A stretch of 64,000 bases of DNA from Pyxicephalus adspersus (Eukaryota > Chordata > Amphibia > Anura > Pyxicephalidae): NCBI RefSeq assembly GCF_032062135.1, contig NC_092859.1:26845328-26909327 (forward strand), read 5' to 3'. Below are positions 23,721 to 34,512 of the stretch, one piece after another (positions within the stretch are counted from its first letter, which is position 1; each line of letters begins with the position of its first letter). Position numbers and translations under genes: made by a program. Under the pieces are notes generated by a model, which saw only the letters and a list, made by a program, of their open reading frames with translations, did not search any database and was not told the DNA's origin.

Positions 23721-25380
23721 ATTTGTGCTGTCACAAGAAATGTTAAAATATGTTAAACAGAGATGAAAAATCTGATCTGGTAAATTCATGATCCAGCCTG
23801 GACAGAATTCTGTGACTGCATTCTGATTGATGGCTGGTTTGCTATGATAGTTCTGCTAGGGAGAGACTTTTTATGGGGTGAAGAGGACAGAAGCTTCAGC
23901 TTTACACTGACCGATAGACAAGGATATAACTCATTGTAATTTGGAACATGTCGATGTGTCTTCGGTTGTTCATATAATGGAGCCAACCAATGAGTAGTTC
24001 CTTCCCTTTCTTTATCAAGGAGGTAAGACCAATCAGGTTGTTCAGAAACCTTAATGAAAGTCTGTACTGACCATTCCTGCCCCTCTGATTAGCCTTATAT
24101 AGCCCTAAACCTTACCAATCCACCCTATTACCTTAAAAAGTTCCAACTTTTTCATTTGAAAGCCTTCCTTATGTCCCAGGTTTTATAAGAATGCCATCTC
24201 CTAAGAGTGACCTGGAGTGATCCTGGACGTAGCTGTCATTGTAATTTTGGAGAAAAAAGCAAATGGTAACATTGTCGGGAGGAGGTGTAGCGATTCTATG
24301 TCTAATAAAGATTTGTTACCTCTTTTTCTATGTTTATTTGAATATTTTCATGCATCCGGATGGACAGGTAGGGAAGAACCTATTGTCCCAGGAAATGCGA
24401 GAGCTGCCATTGAACTTCATCATTGTCACCCTGATTCTTCTCCGCTTGTTTTAGTAATTTAAAACAAAATCTGTATAGCTGTTATCTGCCTTAAGCAAAA
24501 GGAAATGCTTGTCATTTTTCCCTGGTGATAATGACCCCATTTATACACCTGCTGATTAATAAGTAACCTCCACACTCCATTAACTGTCCAGTTGGCATTT
24601 TGATTTAGAGAATAATGAACAAAACACCGGCTTTCCCCAGACAGACCTGGAAACCAAATGACGTCTTGCCCGAGCTGACATTAAAAGTATGAAACTGGTA
24701 GAAGGTTCCACGACCAGGTGCCCAGAAGGGTCTCAGAAATCCAGATTAGTTTTGGGGACAGAAACCCTGACGATCCCGACGTGAGGGAGCTGGTGGGAGT
24801 ACCCTGAGTAATACTAATAGTTCTAGGGGCTTTCCTTTTTGTTCTGGGTTGATTCTCACAGGGTTTTCCCAAGTGTGCCCCAGGTTGTAGGCCTTCAGAA
24901 CCCTTGGTAATAATACGCCCCTGATATGGAAGGGGCTTCCCTAGAGAGAAACGTCTATGATGCCCATGGCCCTAGGGTGGCAATCCACGGGTGCCAGAAC
25001 AATTCACAGAGTGCTGGAAGATGTGCGTAGATTTAAGTATGGCACCATGGCCACAGAAATTTTGCAAACGTTATCCTACACCTTTCTCAAGGGTTGGGAC
25101 TTTTGGCCAACATTGGACTTTGGGCCAAATTACATTTTGGTAAGACTCTGCCCACTTGGTGCAATCTCCCTTCACCGCACCTTTTGTTCAGGTGACAAGT
25201 TTAAGTTATGGATTTACCATCTGCTATCAGGACAAACAGAGAGAATATCCCCAGACACAGTAAGGCATGAATGCCTGCAGGGACTTTGGTTCACTTTATG
25301 ATTTTTTAAAAAATTACGATCGCTAATCACTAGAAGACTGAGCAAATTCTCCCTACTACCTGCAGCAGACTGAAGACAAT
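23721..25380. other. Intergenic; no gene seen
   Basis: Non-coding sequence with no exon or named repeat. The last ~60 bp ('actacctgcagcagactgaa') belong to a dispersed repeat that is interrupted by the MITE at 25381. Confidence 0.35.
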
Positions 25381-25591
25381 GGCCCTGATTTACTAAAGCT
25401 CTCCAAGGCTGGAGAGAATACACTTTCATCAGTGAAGCTGGGTGATCCAAAAAATCCGGAATGGATCTAGTCCAGGAATAAAAAAGTTTGCTAATAGAAA
25501 ATGATTTTAAGAAATCCGTTCCAGGTTTGCTGGAGCTTCACTGTAGAAAGTGTATCCTCTCCAGCCTTGGAGAGCTTTGTTTAATCAGGCC
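25381..25591. mobile_element. Fold-back MITE (GGGCCTGATTTA family), copy B
   Basis: About 211 bp with the left end 'ggccctgatttactaaagct' and the right end 'agctttgtttaatcaggcc'. The internal arms 'ggtgatccaaaaaatccgga' and 'ttccaggtttgctgg' are less complementary than in copies A and D. It sits inside another repeat whose uninterrupted relative is at 59255-59460. Confidence 0.88.
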
Positions 25592-26600
25592 TATCATCTC
25601 AGCCTAGGCAAAGTCACAGGACTGGAGCCGAAGGTTGGCATTTTAATGATAATATATTTGGACATGTCAGGAATGTACTCATACAGACTGAAGTTACTAA
25701 GAGTTCCACTTTAAACAATTGCTCTGCCTGTTTACTTTACATCTGTATTTTTAACCCTGGTAACCCACGGCTATAGCGTTCCTCCAGCCGCAGTCTAGAT
25801 GGCGAGTCAGCTGACTATGGGGCTCATGAAAGGAATTTCTCTACACGTGAATAAGAAAGGGGCCTCACGCTGCGTTTATTTCTTTATAAGCGATTCATCA
25901 GGGGCGAAATTATCTCGCCGCCTGGCAAAGCGTCCCACACATAACCAGCGGGACGCCAAGGCCGTCATGTGAGGAGAGGAAACGTCCTTATGATGGCTGC
26001 ATCTCTACAATTCAAAAGGCTTTTATTTTTTTATGTTTTATTATTTTTATTTTTCTTTAAGCCCCGTAATGAGCGCCTATGGCCACATAAAATACATTTA
26101 CGTCTAATAAGAGTTCTGTGGAGGTAAGAAAGGATCACTGTGCTAATAACAGAGATACAACGGCCCCACATAACAAAAGACCTCTCTGCGCCTGCAGAGG
26201 TTATTATCACCCCCTTGGGTAGTATAAATGGACTTTACATGTCACAATTTCATGGACCTGTCAGTAACTTTACATGTCAGCATGGATAAATTCCTGACCT
26301 GTCACAATACACAGCAATCGTATCATTGTTCACAAAAGTGCCAACTTTTATCATTAAAAGCCTCTCTAAGCTTCAGTCCAGTAACTTGCTATTACAAGAT
26401 AATGCCATCAATTAGCTGCAGGCAGCAGGAAGTTTTTTTCTAAGTCTCCTCTCCCTCAGTGATCAGACTACAAGTCACAGGCTGCAGAAGAGGCTGATCT
26501 GTATGAGACTTTTATGAACACGGCCAAAAGCTGCACAGACACCAGGATTTCCAGCAGAGGAGAAGTACAGCTACACAGTTATTTTATACCCAGGGTCCTA
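25592..26600. other. Intergenic; candidate regulatory block at about 25780-26200
   Basis: Begins with the right half of the repeat split by MITE copy B ('catctcagcctaggcaaagt'). The part at about 25780-26200 is repeat-poor with several CpGs ('aattatctcgccgcctggca', 'cgggacgccaaggccgtcat') and may be a conserved element; this is inference. No exon was seen. Confidence 0.3.
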
Positions 26601-26609
26601 AGGGTGATT

Positions 26610-27182
26610 GTACAGTAATTAGTGATGGAGTAACAGAAATGGGTAGTACTGGGGTTACTGTGTTAGGATTATAGGAAAGGGTATTTGTAACCTGTAAGTA
26701 TGCATGATAGGGTTACAGGAAAAGTTGGTGTTACATGGAGAGTTGATGGTACATTACCAGGAAGAGTTTATGTTGGGGTACAGGGAGGATTGGTGTTATA
26801 GGGAGGGTTAGTGTTAGGATTACAGTGAGATTTGGGTTATAGGAAAGGTCTGTGTTACAGTGGGATTAGTATTGGAGTACTGGATGAGGTTAGCGTTAGG
26901 GTTATAGGAAGATTTGGTTGTTGGGTTAAAGAGATAGTTGAAGTTGGGGTTACAGGGAGGGTATGTGTGAAAGGATGGGTTAGTGTTTGGGGTATAGGGA
27001 GGGTTAGTATTACAGTAACAGCTGGTATGGGGGGGTTATTATTGGAAATTCAAAGATAGGTTAGTGTTAGGGTTACAAAGATAGTTGGTGTTGGGTTCCA
27101 GGGAGGGTTGGTGTTATAGAGGGGGTTAGTGTTGGGGTTACAGGGAGGGTTGGTGTTATAGAGGGGGTTAGTGTTGGGGTGC
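26610..27182. repeat. G-rich telomere-like minisatellite
   Basis: About 570 bp of degenerate units built on 'gttagtgttagggttacag' and 'gggagggttggtgttata'. The final part repeats a block of about 50 bp twice with almost no change (about 27080-27180). The unit contains TTAGGG, so it resembles degenerate interstitial telomere sequence, but the spacing is irregular. All G-runs are on the plus strand, so G-quadruplex formation is possible. Confidence 0.8.
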
Positions 27183-30100
27183 AGGCTATGTGTCAATATC
27201 TTGCATATTTACAATTGTGTTTAAGTATTACTTGGATTAAATGCAAAATACAACAAAGCTCATTCTACACAAGAGTTTTGGTTATCATAAAGGAGGGGCC
27301 ACATCACAGCCTTGTCTCTGTCCAATGGGAGGGCCACATGAAATCTCATGTATCAGACATTTACCTACACACATAGAGTGTCTGCCTGTCTCAGACCATA
27401 CAGATCTTACACACATATAGCAATAGAAATATTTCTATGGTTTGTATTCCTCCCTGTATGTGCATTGCATTATTCAGCTGTGACTCAGATATGACTGCAG
27501 CGATTCCGTGGAGATATAATAATGACTTAACGATCTTTCTGCAAACTTCTATAAACTGTTTACTATAATCATCTCCCTTTCACCCCAGACAATCGCTCCC
27601 AGAAACTGACAGCTCACAAGCAGGTCAAATGGGGGTATCTCAGCAGTGCAGGGAGTGGGGGAATCTCAGTTAGGCACCTATACCCATACGGCTACACTTC
27701 TCACCGACGGGACCAGGCCGGTATGGTGATCCCATTACACCCAGAGCTCCTAATCATGCTGGGCCTCCACCTTGTCCAGGACCCCAAATACATTTCATTC
27801 CAGCTCCCTACACCCCTACCAATCTGTCATTTGGGGTTCTGGAGAAGGTTGGGCCCCTGGTCTGTTTTATCCTAAAACCAGCTGGAGGACCTCAAAAAAA
27901 AATCACAATCATTAGTGATGTCACGTGGCCAACCAGCACCAATCAGAATGGCTTACAGAGGGGTTCAACATTTCATTGTCATAGTCAAAGCAGGCGGTTG
28001 TAGAGGGTGAGGGGGCTTTTTTTGGCCATGATACTTTGTTCTTCATGGACATAGCACAGGTTGACTTCCAGAAATTGTTAATTAGAGATAAAGTGGGCAT
28101 GAGCACAGCCCGCACAGACTTGTGACTGCAAACAAAGAGACGCTTTTAAACATTTTACACCTCCTCATGATACGCCGAGTCACACAACAACGCGCCCTAG
28201 CCTCAAAATATTATTTGTGCAACAATATCACCATCACTTCCCAGAGGATATTGTGGGCACAAGGCCTCCCTCTGAGGTCAAATACAGTCATTTCTGTAAG
28301 GAGGAGGCTAAAGTCATGTGAGGGTGTCCAGGCAACATGTAAAAACAGCGATCTGATTCCTAAATAACACAAGCTGACTTATTCAGATGACCTTTCACAG
28401 TGCTTCTGGGAGGGGCTGCAGACTCTTGTTACATGATTCTGTGTTACCTGCCTCTACAGTGGGTGGAGCTTGGAACCAGGGAACATATCTGCCTGAATTT
28501 TCACTGGATAAGTTTCATAGCAAACAGGGATTCTGCAGAGGCAGAACAGAAGATGTGTACATGGCCTAACAGATTCTGAAAATGCTAGCTGCATGAATGT
28601 CAATGAAAAGTAAAGAAAAGGACTCATATGATTTAGGTAGATTTAGCATGACACCCTGGGAGCCCTCAAATATGAGTTGCTATAATATTCAAATACAGAC
28701 TTCAGTAGCCATTGCATGGACTTTGCAGCATCATCAGTGTAAGGAACCTATTAACCAATCAGGAGGTCCAGAAAATGGGGAAGGGGGTGGGGCTTGGTGC
28801 TGACTTTTACACCAAAGTCGATATTTGCATATTACAGCACACCAGGTTTTTGGGATTGCAGGGTGCTCTTAGGAAAAGCCACAACTATGTGAACATGTGT
28901 GTGCGGGGTGGTGGAGGGGTGGGAATGGGTTCTAACCTTGTGTTGGCCTACTATGTGCCAGCTAAAGTAAATCAGGCTTTCAGTAAGCATGGCTGCCCTT
29001 AAAGCTGCTGGACAACAGGGGGTGAGATTACAGAAGGGGAAAGTATCAGCATGGGCCTATACTAGCAATGCTCATTGGTGAAAGGCAAAAGGCAGGGCAG
29101 TGGCACAGGGTTTGCAGAATTGAAAGCCTTTAAAATTATAATACAGCAGGGGTTATGAAGATGGCCTGGCTTCCTCTACGAACACCCGGGCACGTAAAAG
29201 AAGACCTACATATGCAGTTCACCTGCATAATTTGCTATTTAACCGGAGTCTCCGTTTAACATAAAGCAGCTACCGGCCCGCCTGATCTCACCCACACGTG
29301 ATGCCCACAAGATTGTACAAAACAGGGTCACCTGACTGCTGCATAGCCAGGAATTGTATGTAGCGTGTCGTGTACATATTAACCCTTTATGATCTGCTTA
29401 ATAGTCTGATCACAGCTCAAGCCTTTGTTTTGTCATTTAATAGGGCACAGCAAACTGAAGGTCAATGTAGATGAAAAAAGTATAGGATTCCCATGTAAAA
29501 ACTATCCCAATGTCTAAAAAATACTAGATTTTAATGTGTCAATGCAAAAAGAAAAACAAAAAACAAAAACAAAATAAAAAGTTGATTTCAAGCATAAGCA
29601 GTTATCATTCCCCTTAAAAATTACCCATACTTTGCCAGGGCCATGCAAAGTGTCGGAGTCTTTTCATAGCAGGATTTTATACTTGCGGAACCCTCATCCA
29701 CCCCAACAAACTGCCACAGATGGGCAAAAAACAGCAAATGGAACATAAAACTTGTTGGATCTCTGTTTCCTAATGTTACGTTAAGTGTAGCTAAACTTTA
29801 TAAACTTTTCTTTTTGGTTTTGGATTAAATTCTGAAGGGTTGGAGCCTCTGTCTGGTTAGGGGCCCTTCCACACATGTGCATTTAGTTTACACGTATGTG
29901 CATTGGGTTAAAAATCCTGATCCTTTTAAATGGGCTGCAACACACCTAAAACAGTGCATGATGCACTCTTCTTGGGAGAATGCTCAGATGCTTTTTGCTT
30001 GGGGTTCTATTCCAAAATGAAGAACAATGCATCACACCACATTATGATGGGGGAACATGAAAGCTGAACTGATAGGAACATTTCACAACCCTTGCAGAGG

Positions 30101-31015
30101 ATTTGGGGGGACCGGTTATAGTAAGCCGCCGGAACATAAAAGTAGTACCTTATATAAGAATGAACATTTACCCATCACAGCTCTGGGAAGTATTGGGTTT
30201 TCAGATCACCAGGAGTGCAGCAATCACAGCTCCAGCACTAAAGGAGTTTTAATTCTACGCTTTCCCATTAGGACATTTTTGTATGTTTGTGTACTAATCT
30301 AATACATTTGTTTGCCTTTAACTGCAATGGAAGCTCATATGATCAAATTTAATAACAATTTGCTGTTCTTGTAACAATGTATACACAAATCAAAATGTAG
30401 CTGGGGCACAAAGACTTCAGCAAATGTCCTACAGCCAAAATCACTAATTGCAGTGCCTGGATAGGACTGATAAACAAGCTCTGAGCTAGCGACATTCGCC
30501 AAGTGTTTGACGCATTTGGCCATTCCTTTTACAAATTGGTGGTACAATTAGAAACACTAACACAATCTTCCAATCAATTATTTGATTATCCAACCAGGGG
30601 GACCTGTAGATGTTGGTATCTGAAATAGATTGTAACATATATGGTGAGATGCAGATTTGCAGGACGGGGGCAACCACGTGCAAAAAGATCTGGTTTTTCA
30701 CTTTTTCTTTCATCTGAGTATTTTTTGTAGCTTTCGGTATTTGGACTAAATCAGACTTTGTGAATCCTTGCCATTCCAATTTCTGAATTGTATGATTAAA
30801 TCACCGCCATATATTTGGGAATTAAAAAAATGCCCATTTTGCTATGGGCAATCGTAACCCAGTATTAAAACTACTATAAGTATAAAAAATCTTCTATTCT
30901 GCTAGAAATCATAGAGTCATCAGGAACAGATTTTATGTTCAGGGTAAATGGCATCAGCAGGGTTAATTATGCAAAAAAAAAAAACCTCTTCTCACCATGT
31001 GAGGGATATTACAAC
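27183..31015. other. BHLHE41 upstream intergenic region
   Basis: No gene seen. Two palindromic E-boxes CACGTG occur, at 29295-29300 and 30675-30680. They are candidate clock-factor sites because BHLHE41 is a known CLOCK:BMAL1 target, but each lies 0.6-2 kb from the start codon. A-rich runs occur near 29545-29580. Confidence 0.4.
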
Positions 31016-31301
31016 CTGGTGTGACGTGTAAAATCCACAGACAGATAAAGATGACTTGTATTCCCCTAGGAAAAAAGACTCCTGTGCTTCCTGCTGCGCC
31101 CAGAAGGGGGCCCTACTGAGTCACTCCTATGACTTTTTTTGCAGCCATCTTCTGTCTGCAAAGCAGAAGCAGCAGTGTCAGAGAAAGAGAGGGAGCAGGG
31201 GAGAGAGAGCTCTGCTGTCTCTCACAACTGCACAAGTCTGAATGTACCCCTGCTTTAAAGAGAACCCCCCTATAAGACTGGTAGCCTGAGGATCTTCAGA
31301 C
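31016..31301 (+). promoter_or_regulatory. BHLHE41: BHLHE41 proximal promoter and 5'UTR
   Basis: About 290 bp directly before the start codon. It has an AP-1 consensus TGAGTCA at 31117-31123 and a CRE-like TGACGT at 31022-31027. A GA-rich run (31182-31212) follows. No clear TATA box was seen. CpGs are few, so there is no CpG island here. The transcription start cannot be placed from sequence alone. Confidence 0.5.
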
Positions 31302-31357
31302 ATGGAGGAAGGCATCCACAGCTTGCAGGAAAGGCAGTTGTCCAGGGAATTCTTAGG
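31302..31357 (+). CDS. BHLHE41: BHLHE41 exon 1 (coding part)
   Basis: Encodes MEEGIHSLQERQLSREFL plus two bases of the next codon. The donor is gtaagg at 31358. Intron 1 is only 81 bp. The codon completed across the intron is Gly, as in human 'FIG'. Confidence 0.93.
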
Positions 31358-34300
31358 GTAAGGCTTCCAGGACATGCAGCTCTGCTGAGAAGTCCCTTAC
31401 ACACACATACAGCCTGCTAACCTGTCACTTCATTGCAGAATGGATTACCCTCCCCTGTACCTGTGCAAGCCCAAAAGAGGGATCAAGCGGGACGACACCA
31501 AGGTAAGACCATTTATTTTGGGAAATCGGGACAAATTTAAACAAGGCAGACGGGGACTCGATTCAACTTGTTCGGAATTTTAATGACTTGCATGTTACAT
31601 AGTTGGCAACGTGTTAAAATTAACTTAACACCGGCACAGCTATATAGTTTTTTTTCTAGGGACTTTTTGATAAATCTTTTTTTTTTGGGAGGTTAGGGGT
31701 CTCATCTGTTATCCCAGACTCTAGATTAAACTTGTCGGGAATATTAATAGCACTAAGATAAAAGAAAACAGTTGTCAATATTCCCGCAATCATTTCCAGG
31801 GACACTTTTCCATAGGGTTGCAGTGCCGGGAGGATGGGGGTCTCATCTGTCACGGCACACAGGGGCTCTGCTATAAACTTGGTGGGAATCTCAATGGCAC
31901 CAAGGTACAAAAAGACAGCTGGCAATATTTTAATTATTTCCGGGGACACATGGCTGGACCGGATAATACATAGAAAATGTATTGGGGGGAATGCAAATCC
32001 CATATACACCACATGCTAATTATACTACATATACCATTAGATGTCAGATTCCACCTAAATATAATAAACAAGGTGATTCCTGTAAAAAAAAATTCTGTAA
32101 CGTAGGACAGAATTTGAGCAGATTTGAAATTCAGGAAACACTTCTGGGCAAAAAAAAACATTTTAAAATCTAAATCTAACAAGGTGGAGTTTTCTTGGTG
32201 ATTTTTTAATGCCGGAAACGGTTTCGGAAGCCGTCTCTGCAAGGGACTTTTTTCAATAAGGGGGTGTCACTTGTCTTGCCAGGCTGGGTCCGTGGAATGA
32301 ACTCATTAGGATTCCTCTTGTACAAGTTTTGCAGCTCGCCATGTTCATTAGGGAATAAAAAGACTTTGGGAGAAACTTGTCATGAATCCTAAACACATGT
32401 GAGGTTTGCACAGGGTAGCCATGCCGATGTGTGAGACAGAGAAAACTTGCTGTGAATATGTTCATTAAAATAAGTCTCCCCCCTCTTTTTTTCTTACCCG
32501 TTCCGTTGCAGGAGACGTACAAGCTTCCTCACCGCCTCATAGAGAAAAAACGAAGAGACAGGATAAATGAATGTATAGCCCAGCTGAAAGATTTGCTGCC
32601 AGAACATCTCAAGCTCACAGTAAGAGCTCTCCTTTTCATATATAATTAATAGGCCCTAATATTTGACTACCATTCATTGATCTTTTTCCGGTGTGTCACT
32701 TAAGGATAAGAAACGATCGCTATTGCCTTTTTGTGCCACGTTGGGTAAAGTGGAAGGTTGCTGGCTAATGATGGATGCATTAAAAGAAAATAAAATATGT
32801 TTTTCCTTGAGTCATGTAAGCTAGTGCTAACACTGCATCGATTTTCCTCCTCTCTGCTCGCAGACGCTGGGGCACTTGGAAAAAGCTGTTGTGCTGGAGT
32901 TAACTTTGAAACACTTGAAAGGTTTGACATCCCTGACGGAGCAACAGCACCAGAAAATTATCTCTTTACAGAACGGTGAGTGACCGGATAATTATTTCCT
33001 ATTGATTTGATCACAGCTAACGATTTAGAGATCTTTTATGGCTTTTTTTCTTTTAACTTATTTTGTTCGCTAAATCCTGCTTGTGTTTGATATGTGTATT
33101 TTGCATTCCATAACCTGATACTGTCACCCCAGCTAACACGTGAATCTACCGTATCACAGCTTACCTGATTATTATGGTAATAAGGGGGAGGATGGGAGAT
33201 AATCAACTTTGTAAATAGTATACATTCCCTGTTTTTTTTGTTGTGCTGTACAGGATTTTGAAGTATCCAAACATTCATATTTTTCTTCTGGAGGTTTCAG
33301 GAGTTCAAGCACAGCAAATAATTTATAGCCAAAAAGGCTACAGAGGGGGCAACATAGCACAGAATGTCTTTAGTTTTGGAAAAACAGAATTCATTTCACT
33401 GGTCATTGGTTGTATTTGCTGTGTTTGTTTACTAAAGTATTCTTTCCTCGAGAAGTCCAAATTCTACGTGGGTGGGAGTTGGTTTTAGTTGGACTTATTC
33501 TGGTAGCGAGATTCAATATTGTACGAGGATATGACAGGCAGATGGCTTGTGTTGACTGTTCTTTTTCTCTGTTTACCGTGAAACAGGCGAGCGTTCCATG
33601 AAATCTCCCCTCCAATCGGATCTGGATGCCTTTCATTCCGGTTTTCAGACCTGTGCCAAAGAAGTTCTGCAGTACCTGTCACGTTTTGAAAGCTGGACTA
33701 ACCGGGATCAGAGGTGTACCCAGCTTCTCAACCACCTGCACACCGTGTCCAGCCAAATCCTACCCAGCTCTCAGCTGCTCCTACAACAGGTGCCCACCGG
33801 AAAGGCTTCTTCTCAGTCCCCTAGCCGAGGGCTACCTAAGGTGGAGAACCAAACAAACTGTGTACCCGTTATCCAGAGGACGCATAACTTGGAGCTTAGC
33901 GAGAACGACACAGACACCGACAGCGGTTATGGAGGTGAAGGTGAAAAGTCAGAGTTGAAATCTGAGGGACAGAGCAATGCAGGAATCAAGGGCCAAGGGT
34001 CCAATGGTGTGACCGTGAAACAGGAGCCACTGGACGAGCCTTCACCCAAAAGGTTTAAGCCGGACTGCTCAGGAGGTGGTGGCTCGGCTGTTGGGACTGA
34101 ACCAGTTGTACAGCCCGATGCCAACCTGCTTAACTCTCTCATAGGATTTGGAAGTAGTCCTTTCGGTCAGCAGGCCCCTTTCTGTTTACCATTTTACTTC
34201 ATCTCGCCCTCAGCAGCTGCCGCTGCAGCAGCCTACATGCCCTTTTTAGACAAGGGCAGCTTGGAGAAATACCTCTACCCTGCGGCCGCCGCTGCTGCTG

Positions 34301-34512
34301 CTGCCCCCATCCCTTTTATCTACCCGGGTTTACCTGCCCAGACGGCTGGGACTTTCCCATGTCTCTCTTCAGTCCTGTCCCCTGAAAAGTTGGCTAGCTG
34401 CTCGACTTCCCTTCTCCCTGACCTCCCCTCATCTCCTTTTCAGGCTGGTCCTGCCATGACCGACCTACAAGACCCTTTGCAAGATCTCCGGGCGCCCCCC
34501 AAGGAAAACTAA
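31302..34512 (+). CDS. BHLHE41: BHLHE41 (DEC2) circadian bHLH-Orange repressor, 5 coding exons, 421 aa
   Basis: Complete coding sequence: join of 31302-31357, 31439-31502, 32512-32619, 32864-32975 and 33587-34512 (TAA). Introns are 81, 1009, 244 and 611 bp with GT-AG ends and phases 2, 0, 0 and 1. The protein starts MEEGIHSLQERQL, like human MDEGIPHLQERQL. Residues ~43-100 form the bHLH domain, with a proline in the basic region (KLPHRLIEKKRRDRIN), typical of DEC proteins. The Orange domain follows at ~125-160 (AFHSGFQTCAKEVLQYLSRF). Residues 257-260 (VKQE) fit a SUMO site. Two Ala tracts of 7 and 8 (323-329, 346-353) and 'EKYLYP' point to DEC2 rather than DEC1. No C-terminal WRPW is present, as expected. 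DEC2 represses E-box genes and opposes CLOCK:BMAL1 in the nucleus, affecting circadian rhythm and sleep. Human DEC2 (482 aa, as recalled) is longer mainly through Ala/Gly tracts. Confidence 0.97.
31439..31502 (+). CDS. BHLHE41: BHLHE41 exon 2
   Basis: Follows the acceptor 'cttcattgcag' and encodes MDYPPLYLCKPKRGIKRDDTK, then the donor gtaaga. It matches human LDYSSLYMCKPKRSMKRDDTK in length and pattern. Confidence 0.95.
31545..31960. repeat. Diverged ~141-147-bp tandem repeat in BHLHE41 intron 2
   Basis: 'ggggtctcatctgt' occurs at 31696 and 31837 (offset 141), and the 'aacttg..ggga' motif at 31729 and 31876 (offset 147). Each unit ends in 'atttcc.gggacac'. A third, weaker unit ('attcaacttgttcggaattt') lies at about 31561. 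On the minus strand the two good units stay open in one frame and give a twice-repeated peptide pattern. Confidence 0.7.
32512..32619 (+). CDS. BHLHE41: BHLHE41 exon 3, basic region and helix 1
   Basis: Thirty-six codons, ETYKLPHRLIEKKRRDRINE through EHLKLT, flanked by 'ccgttgcag' and the donor gtaaga. This is the DNA-contacting basic region and first helix; the sequence is almost identical to that of human DEC2. Confidence 0.97.
32864..32975 (+). CDS. BHLHE41: BHLHE41 exon 4, helix 2
   Basis: Encodes TLGHLEKAVVLELTLKHLKG and on to IISLQN, plus one base of a Gly codon. The acceptor is 'ctgctcgcag' and the donor gtgagt at 32976. It holds the second helix and dimerisation surface. Confidence 0.97.
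33137..33142. promoter_or_regulatory. E-box CACGTG in BHLHE41 intron 4
   Basis: A palindromic class B E-box, the preferred site of both CLOCK:BMAL1 and DEC proteins. It could support autoregulation; only the motif itself is seen. Confidence 0.35.
33587..34512 (+). CDS. BHLHE41: BHLHE41 exon 5, Orange domain and C-terminal repression region
   Basis: Begins after 'ccgtgaaacag', completes the Gly codon and runs to TAA at 34510-34512. It contains the Orange domain, an acidic 'ENDTDTDSGYGG' segment shared with human DEC2, the VKQEP SUMO-type motif, a Gly run and the two Ala tracts. Frame-shifted open frames inside it are shadows. Confidence 0.97.

Noticed and set aside
31302..34512. Gene might be BHLHE40 (DEC1)
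   Set aside because: Alanine tracts, EKYLYP motif, exon 1 sequence and the SSPN/RASSF8 neighbours all fit BHLHE41.
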